From contig VDFB02047230.1 of assembly GCA_007258455.2 (NCBI GenBank), forward strand, positions 154,739,797-154,803,796: a stretch of 64,000 nt of DNA, given 5' to 3'. The notes beneath the pieces are model-generated. The model saw only the letters and a program-made list of their open reading frames with translations, did no database searches and was not told the DNA's origin. This document shows positions 56,446-64,000 of this stretch, in pieces. Each line of letters opens with the position of its first letter. Position 1 is the first letter of the stretch. This DNA comes from Sequoia sempervirens. Its lineage: Eukaryota; Streptophyta; Pinopsida; Cupressales; Cupressaceae. Both the position numbers and the translations under genes were made by a program.

Positions 56446-58260
56446 ATAAAGTGTCACTATTGCATATGTATTCTTAGGGATCTTGCACATCATGTTGTAT
56501 CATTTTCTCTATTTACACTATTTTATAAAGTATCATGAGGGTTTTTGTGTGCATTTTTATATTTACAATCACATCCTTTTCTACCTTCATACTTGTGTAT
56601 ATTTTCATGATGTTTCTTCTCCTTCATGCAATATATTGTGAAAAATAATTTTAGTGTACTTGTCATACCTCCCCCATGTCATCATTATGGATGGTATCAT
56701 ACTATTGGTGCTCATGCTTCTTTGGTTTTGATTTGTAGTTAGTCTTGTATTAGCTTTTTTTTTCATATATACTAGGTGGATGTAGTGGTTGGTTACCCCT
56801 ACATTTTGGTGAGATGGAACACGTGCCATATATACATTCTTGTGTTCATATTTGTGGAGGCGACCTTCCATCCTCATTTGATCAATTTCTTTAGACTATT
56901 GGCACTTGTATTTTTAACTTGCAATATACTTTTCATTGGTTGAGTAGTGTCATTAGACTCACTCGTGCAAATTGATGCGTCATTTGTATCTTTGACTATT
57001 AGATTGCTGGCTTGGTTTTCTATTTAATCATTGCTTGAGTAGTAGCATTGGGGTCACTCATGCAAATCTTTCTCTTCTTGGTCCTAATCATCATCTTTAT
57101 ATTAGAGGAATTTTTTTTAGTTTTGAAACTATAGGAGTCATTTTTTATAGTTGTTTATAGCTTCTTCATGCTTTAGTGGTGTTCTTTTCATGTCCATTTG
57201 AAGGACATTATTTTGGTGGATTCTTAGTCCTTTGTATATATTTCTCTCCTATTAAGGATATCCATTGTATCTATGATGGAAGTTGTCCTATAGGGGTCAT
57301 CTTGAGTCCTCATTCCTTCATTTTTTCATGTCTTTCTCTCTTTTGGAAATAACTTTTCCCATGATCTTTTTTTCCCTTTTTCTTGAGTTATGGGAGACCT
57401 TTTTTTATTTGTTCATGGGTAGCTTGTTAGGCCTAGTTGTCAAGACCCATTTTTTTACTTTTATGTTTTCATCATAACCTAGGTTTTAGCTTCTCCCTAT
57501 GTTGCACTTTAAGGGGTGCTAGAGTAAAAACATATTTACCTAAGTAATTATTTAATTAATTATTAGGTCCCTTTTTACATTAGCATACTCAAGCTTACTC
57601 AAGTCATGTGATTTTTGTCTCAAATCATAGGATTAAGAAAGTGTTTTCATGATCTAACTTACCCCTCACTTAGGGTTTCATCCAAGGTTTGTTTATCCTT
57701 TATCAAGGGTAATTAATCATTATTGAATTTTTCATTCAATTCATTATTGATTCATTATTTTTTACATCAGTAGATCTCTAGTTTTTAAGTTCAATTCTAT
57801 TACTTTTTTCTTTTTATTTGTGATTGGTATTTGATTGTAGGTGATCTTTGGGAATTTTCGAGTTGAGGATTCAACTCCAAAAAAATTATGGTTGTCTTTC
57901 TCCCCTATATGGCTTTATTTAAGTAATCCATCAAATTCTCTTGATACTGAATCAATGAGAATCATTTTTAATATCTATTTAAATTACTAAATAAATGGAT
58001 GGACACATAAATAAGTAAATAGATAATGCAATACATATTAGAAACTATCTATTTTAACATTTACTTACAAATTACTTTAGTTTTTAGTAATTTTTCAAAC
58101 AAAATTATATCAAAATAAATTATTTACTTAAATTTTTATTTAAAAAAAAATTGCCTCATCTTGAGGATGGATCATTAAGTGCGATCCTAAATGTTGATTT
58201 GATTTTTTCACTATTTTATTTCATAAGCTTTATTATTCATTAAGACATTTATCTTTAAGG
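56446..58260. other. Spacer right of the SEC23 fragment
   Basis: AT/T-rich sequence with no domain motif that I recognise on either strand. Short open frames at 56605-56877 (minus) and 57283-57477 (plus) look composition-driven. Part of it could be the 5' LTR of element E, but no partner LTR is visible. Confidence 0.45.
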
Positions 58261-58269
58261 GTATTCTAA

Positions 58270-58295
58270 TAAAAATAAAAATAAAAATAAAAATC
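58270..58295. repeat. (AAAAT)n microsatellite
   Basis: About five units of aaaat/aaaata in taataaaaataaaaataaaa. Confidence 0.7.
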
Positions 58296-59340
58296 TATAT
58301 ATTGTCCCAAATGATATCTAGTACTTTACAAAGGTGAATTCCTATTGATTTTAACTTCTTGAAATTTGGTTCTAAGGCAAAAAAATTATATATGAGGAGG
58401 TGAGGAAAATATTATATTGAAGAGTTAAAGAATGGATTTGAAGGTTAACTTTTGTAAGGAATTATTCCCACAACATTATTAGAACCAAAACTCAAAATCT
58501 AGCTTTGATACTAAATAAAAGTAAATTAAACAAATCCTACATGAACCAAATGAGAAAAATGTTGCAATAGGTTATAGATCTAGATAATGAATACAAAAAA
58601 TATAACACAAGATTATAACCTAGAAAAATATTTTTAGAAAAACTAGGGCATCCAAAGCATACTTGATGTATTATCATCATCAAATTAGTTAGATTACACT
58701 CAAAGGATTAGTAATTTAGATCAAGAGTTAGAGGAGAATTTCAATAGCTAGCCTCTAGAGTCAATTTTATAGAATAAACCCTATAATACAAGTGCATCAT
58801 AGAAAACCATCAACCTATGCATCTAATATATAGGTCTAGCTCAAAATCGTAAACCAAATATGATTTCAAAACTATAAGAAAATACCATGGGACAAAAGTG
58901 GTGCCCAAATACAAATCTCAAATTCTAATACCATCTGACAATTGGTCCAAATTCTAAACATGGAATGTAACTCTCTGTTTTATAACCACTCACCAAAATA
59001 GTGGGCTTAGTTTTGGAATTATTCATTCTTTAATGAGACATTCTTACACATCTGAACTTACATTTCATAAGTGGTAAAATATCTCCATGACTTTTCTAGT
59101 CTATTTTGCAACTCCCTCTTATATACTCTTACATGTTATAAAATCACTTATTCATTTTACAATGTCATAGAACCTCTTATACATCTTACATGACATATGC
59201 CCTCTTACAAAATATCATAAACTACACATTAAATGTGTTGAATAATGCCACATCAATTGGGGTACTCATTTTCCATGTAAGTGCATTAAAATATAAATCA
59301 ATAAATAAATATCAACATTATGAATTGCAAGGTGTATGGT
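58296..59340. other. AT-rich spacer
   Basis: No gene or repeat structure recognised. It may include the 3' LTR of the decayed Copia remnant to its right. Confidence 0.4.
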
Positions 59341-60250
59341 ATTTAATTCTAATTTAATTCTCCCACATTTTGTACACTTCCAAGTGAAAAAGGAAAACCA
59401 AAAAAAGTGAACTAAAATCCTAAGAGCTATTATGCTTATAGTCATGCTACATCAATTGAAATATTCTATGCCCATGTACTTCATGAAAACATCTACAACA
59501 TCCATCAAGGTGTCCAATATCTCAACCAAAACCCTTTCATTTGCAATCATGTCATTCAAACAAAATATATAAGATTACAATGCTTCTTGTACAACATGGT
59601 CACATATAACTTTGTAGGACTCCAACTACTTGGGTAATGTTCAATTGTGTAGTTCCTAAAATATAGAATTACACCAATACACTCACATAGATGGCTTTCC
59701 TTATGTTCTCTATCTCATTTAGTGTCAAATACAACTCATTAATATACAACTTCATAAGGAAAACCACTACAAAACCAAGTTATCATACTTCCTCTAACTA
59801 ACCCAAATATTTTTTGTCAATCTCTCTCTTTATCTTCATGCCAAGAAAATATTATCTCTCCCAGTTTCTTCATATCACATAGAAAAATAAGAATCAAGAG
59901 CCACAATCACACCCATATTGTTAATGAAAAACCAAGGGAGTGAAATAATAGTATATTACCACCAACATGTTTGACATAATCATAGTGACCTAATTATCTC
60001 TATACAAATATCAACTCTAATAAAATATCAATCAAACCTCATATTAATATCAAAATTAGACTATAGATCTAGATATACTAAAAACTATACCATGTCCTTA
60101 TATTAACACCACAAAGTTCTCTAGTTGTGATACATAGATCTCCTCCTCTAAATCCCACCAAGAAATTCATCTCGACATCTAACCATTTAGCTCCAAGGTG
60201 AAACATAATAAAAAATAATAAAATAATCTAAAAAATATGTAGGTTTCTCA
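59341..60250 (-). pseudogene. Very decayed Copia pol remnant (RT to RNase H end)
   Basis: Minus-strand traces only. LDVEMNFLVGFRGGDLCI near 60110-60190 resembles the Copia RT stretch MDVKxAFLxGxLxEEIYM. Farther along, ILDTLMDVVDVFMK near 59465-59520 resembles the RNase H end (K-NTLENPADIFTK). A purine tract gtacaaaatgtgggagaatt follows near 59360-59380, placed like a Copia polypurine tract. Order and strand agree, but no long open frame survives, so this is a tentative call. Confidence 0.4.
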
Positions 60251-60990
60251 ACTAAAATGAAGATCATACCAAATACCCATCTTACTTCCACGGAATAAGA
60301 CCATAGCCACTAAATATTCTCTATACTCCTCCAACCCCTCCTTTGAACTAGATCCATAGCTCAAGTCCTATAAACATACTTGGAGATAAATAAAAATAAA
60401 ACCATACCAGTATATTCCCCAAATAGTCCTTAGAATTGACATCCATAGCTCAAGAGTCATTCATAAAAGAAGAGATAAAGTAGAATGCATTGAAAACCAG
60501 GTGGGTAAATCTTATCAAGACTTTCTTTTCCAAGTGAAACTCATTGAAAGTGGGGGTATGATTTTTTTCCTCCTCTTTTGATGCTTTAATTTATTTGATT
60601 CTCTCTACAAACAATCACCTCATGAGATCCATTTTAAACTCATATCCATCTCTAGGTTTAGGTTCCTTAATTTTTTGTTAAAATTTAATTCAAAGACTCG
60701 TCATTCCAACAGTTGATCTCTAATATCTAAGAGATATCTAGCTTCACTTGAATCTAGATCTAGAATCAACAAGTACCTAATTGATCATCTCATGCCAACT
60801 GAACTGTAACTACAATAGTCAAATATCCTAAGGCTCTCCAAGGTAACCTATTTTCTACACTCAACCCTTGAAAACCACTTCAAAACACAACTAAAATTAC
60901 CACAACATGATTAATGTAGAATATAGGAACTTCTCATGGAATCATGATTTACATCTTCTAAAGAGTATATGACATATCTCAAACTAATAG
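60251..60990. other. Spacer, possibly more of the decayed Copia remnant
   Basis: No clear motif. AT-rich, stops in all frames. Confidence 0.35.
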
Positions 60991-60991
60991 A

Positions 60992-62060
60992 TGTAGCATA
61001 GAAAAATGTATCCCTTTTACATTTTCACAATTTGAAATAAATTTTAAAATGGACTTAAGTATGCCTTAATTTAGTGTTGTAATGTGTATTTTACATATTC
61101 ACATTAATTTTAGGGCCCTATTAATTAAAATGAACTTAATTGTTCCTTAATCTAGTATTGTAGAGTGTACCCCTTCACACTTTCACACTTATTTAGGGAT
61201 CCTTTAATTGAATTAGCTTAATTTTCCTTTATTGGACCCTTTAATTCAAATCCAATCCTATTTAACCATATTTTTCAAAGAGGAAACCCAAAATTCATTA
61301 ATTCCTTAACATAACACTTCTCATTGAGCAATGTGTTTCCTAGGGTTAGGGACCTAGGACCCATTTTTCCATGGGTGAATGGGTCTTCCCTTAGACTTAG
61401 GACCCTAATTTAAATTATGTTTTTGGTAGTGTTTTAACATTTTCAAATCCATAATTCAATGTCATCTTGTGATATTTGAATTTTGAGAAATTAAGGATAA
61501 ATGTCTATAAATACAGGGTTATTTCATCAATTCAAGTAAGCTAGCAAGAGGTGAACTTAACAACAGTCAAGATTATTTTCAGGAACATTCAAGCGTAGAT
61601 TTCTTCATCATTTGTTGTAGGAATCAAGATCCAATCATTATGTCAAATTTATGTGGAGTCGTGCATGTTTTTGGAGCTAAGATTGTGATGTAGGTTTCAT
61701 GTTTCAATAAAGAATTCGAAGTATCATTTCAAGCAAAGATTCAAAGTCAAGATCCACATCCATTCAATCCATTTCATGTGAATTTCAAACCTCGATTATC
61801 AAGGTTTATTCAAGGGTTTGGTGAGTTGTGACATTGAATTTTTCATTCATCATTCCTTCTATGCAACTTTATTTCATTTCAACGTTTGATTACAAAAATG
61901 GGGTTTGACCAAGGCAAACCACCATTCACCAAAAAAAAACATTTTTCTCCTCCCTTTGTGTGTTGTATATTTTCATGTTGAAGAAAAGTTGGATATCTCA
62001 AAGTTACAAAATTGCAAAGTTACATTTGTTGTCATCTCATGAAAACTCATATCCCAAATT
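60992..62060 (+). repeat. LTR-like unit 1 (direct repeat with unit 2)
   Basis: Starts tgtagcatagaaaaatg and shares block order with 63028 onward: tagtgttgtaatgtg-like words, a TATA box (ctataaatac near 61506-61515), and a 3' part with gaagaaaagttgga and acaaaattgcaaagttacat. It carries an inverted repeat around acccat/atgggt near 61347-61390. It resembles an LTR, but target-site duplications and a primer site are not evident. Confidence 0.5.
61506..61515 (+). promoter_or_regulatory. TATA box in LTR-like unit 1
   Basis: tctataaatacaggg; the counterpart in unit 2 is agtataaatacaagg near 63558. Confidence 0.45.
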
Positions 62061-63027
62061 TATTTCTGACTATTCAACTGTGAAAAATGAGAATCTAGAA
62101 GTGCAAACACAAGAGAAGAGAGCCCATAAACCACTTTTAAAGAGCCCTACACAAGACCCATTCATGATAGGGAGAATGAGTCCTCAAACAACTTCTAAAA
62201 ACACCATTTATGAGAGGCACACAACATTTATCCCTTCTATATTTTCCAATAAAAATTTAGGTTCCTTCAATTTTATGTTTAATCTACTAAATCCAAGTGA
62301 TAGACTACATTTTGGAGTTGATTTGCTATTTTTAATCTTTCTCCCCAAGGTTTTTTTTTACCAAGCCCTTGTCCTAACACAAAAAGGGAAATTGTTAGAT
62401 CCTTCAAAGAATTCACTCACCTAAGGGTTGAAAGTGGATTTTATCTTGGGAGATCTCATTTCCTGAATGAAATAGAAGAATATGTAGGTTCATTTACCCC
62501 ATTTTTTCTTTTCTAGTTATAGTAAGTTTGGTGAAACATCCCAAATTTAGTATAAAAACCTATGTTTGAACCCCAACCTATTTTTATTTGTTTCAATAGA
62601 TTCACATCACCACAAAATGTTTGATTAAAAGTGATTAAGAGCTACCCATGTGACCATAATATCCTTGTGATAGATTCTCAAACAAAGCCATGTCATTCTA
62701 GAATTCTAACTATGTTTCATGACTAGCTATGTTCTTGAACAAATCTCCCACCAAGTTGTGATGTAAATCCTCTCATGACATAATTTCATCAACTACTATA
62801 GGTTCCATATCATACTATTATAAGTGACCCAAAGTATGTGATGCAAGAACCTCAAATAAGTACTAAAACTGTCACAAGTACACTAAAGTTATTCTATAGT
62901 AATGAAACAAGAATCCCAAAGTACTACTATTGGTATCACAATTATTATGATAACTAACCCAATGTACTATTATAAGCATACCACAAGCATCCTAAAGTAT
63001 TTCTATAGGTGTGGCAAGTACTAGACT
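62061..63027. other. Sequence between the two LTR-like units
   Basis: About 1 kb without a recognised gene. The open frame 61960-62424 (plus) begins in unit 1, has no motif and is probably incidental. At 62850-63015 words like aaagtactactatagg recur at irregular 45-60 bp spacing. If the flanking units are LTRs, this would be a very short internal region (TRIM- or SMART-like) or a remnant. Confidence 0.35.
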
Positions 63028-64000
63028 TGTAGTGTAGAAAAATGGATCCCTGGACATTTTCACACTCGTTTGGGCCCTCCTTGTGGATTTTGGCTTATTG
63101 TTGCCTTGATCTAGTGTTGTGAGGTGTTATGCACATCCACATTAGATCTTGGGTCCTTGCAAACTGAATAAAATGCATTTATTGATGTCTTGTAAAGTGT
63201 TGTAACCCACTTTCACACTTTTCTAGGATTTCCATTAATAACTGGGCTTTCTAATGCTTTAATTGGCCCCATTTTGCATCCACAAGCCTTATTTATGTTT
63301 AATTTCATAGTAAATCTTGACAAATATCATTTAAAGCACATAAATCCTAAAACCCACCTTAAAATTCCTAAGGTGGGACTCATTCTCCATTACTATAGGA
63401 TGAGTCCCATCAGGTGGGACCCATTCACCAATCATGGTGAATGAGTCCCATTTGACTAAAATTTCAAAATTAATTCAAAATTTGGTAGGATTTTGGCCTC
63501 CTAGATCTAATGTCAGCTTGTAGTGTTGCAATTTTAGGATTTTTTGCATAATTAAGTATAAATACAAGGTTCTTTCACTCATTTTCATCCAAGACTTTTG
63601 TGAGAATATTCATAATAGCAAATTTAATTCCACAATAGCATTCAAGTGTTTACCAAAGAATTCAAGGGCACAATTCTTCATCAAGTGTTGCAACAATTCA
63701 AGATCCATCATCATGGTAAGGTTCTAATTGCATTACTTCGTGTTCATGATTCCTTATCTTATTTCATCATTTGGTTTAATTACCTAAAAGGGGTCTGACC
63801 AAGGAAAATTCTCATTCCCTAATAATCAATAAGTTTTACCCTCTTTAATGTGTGATTGTAGGTTTGTAGATTGAAGAAAAGTGGATTGGAAGCTTTCAAG
63901 AGTGACAAAATGATAAAGTTTCATTTATGTTGTCAAATTTGTCATTAAAATTTGTCAAGAATATGGAAAATCAGATCTAGGGAAAAATATCCATCCAATT
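63028..64000 (+). repeat. LTR-like unit 2 (runs to the window end)
   Basis: Starts tgtagtgtagaaaaatgg, matching unit 1 in block order, with a TATA box near 63558 (gtataaatac). It continues to at least 63950 with gaagaaaagtggattgg and gtgacaaaatgataaagttt, the counterparts of 61979-62030. The end is not visible. Confidence 0.5.
63372..63452. repeat. Two adjacent hairpin-forming inverted repeats
   Basis: gggactcat...atgagtccc (about 63375-63407) is followed by gggacccattcacc, a short loop aatcat, then ggtgaatgagtccc (about 63417-63450). The second is a 14-base stem with one mismatch. A weaker counterpart is in unit 1 (about 61347-61395). Confidence 0.75.

Noticed and set aside
61960..62424. 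A 154-codon open frame as a gene
   Set aside because: No motif, starts inside the LTR-like unit, and its A/T-driven amino acid composition is what this sequence gives by chance.

Overview
This window looks like transposon-packed intergenic DNA from a large plant nuclear genome. It is AT-rich, and nearly everything recognisable is a plant-type retroelement: L1-like LINEs with a terminal RNase H domain, Ty1/Copia elements primed by initiator Met tRNA, and a Ty3/Gypsy element of the Tat kind. I would guess a gymnosperm or another giant plant genome, but nothing in the sequence proves the species. I found no intact host gene, no rRNA, no convincing tRNA and no CRISPR array. Coding regions below are decayed transposon genes, plus two host-like fragments (SEC23 and a plant mobile domain protein).

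Left part (1-17 kb). Two related L1-like LINEs lie in opposite orientation, 5' ends facing each other. Copy 1 (minus, about 1657-7890) and copy 2 (plus, 9747-16187) each carry ORF1 (DUF4283-like domain plus CCHC knuckle) and ORF2 (endonuclease, reverse transcriptase, zinc finger, RNase H). Copy 2 is full length between perfect 17-bp target-site duplications and sits in an older Copia-LTR-like remnant. In both copies the ORF1 stop and ORF2 start overlap as ATGA.

Centre (18-51.6 kb). This is a four-level nest of insertions, each level supported by a matching target-site duplication. Element A is a Tat-like Gypsy element (18033-51565, TSD ttatc). Element B lies inside its gag-pol (24524-41017, TSD gtaac); B is an LTR element with no recognisable pol and one long unrecognised ORF. 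Element C, a Copia element on the minus strand, lies inside B (30682-38843, TSD gatca). Element D, a 796-bp terminal-inverted-repeat transposon, lies inside the C reverse transcriptase right after the YVDDM motif (33310-34105, candidate TSD aaca). A also carries an antisense plant-mobile-domain pseudogene between pol and its 3' LTR. A and B have near-identical primer binding sites, so B may be a non-autonomous partner of A-type elements.

Right part (51.6-64 kb). A second Copia element, E (minus strand), retains RNase H, RT, integrase and protease/gag pieces. Its gag is fused upstream to a fragment of a SEC23 (COPII coat) gene with an internal deletion. Farther right are a very decayed Copia remnant and two direct, LTR-like units, each with a TATA box and hairpin-forming inverted repeats.

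Decay pattern. Many premature stops are TAG where the sister LINE copy has glutamine. This fits deamination of methylated CAG (CHG) sites in silenced plant transposons. Boundaries given by TSDs and TG...CA ends are firm; domain limits inside decayed genes are approximate.
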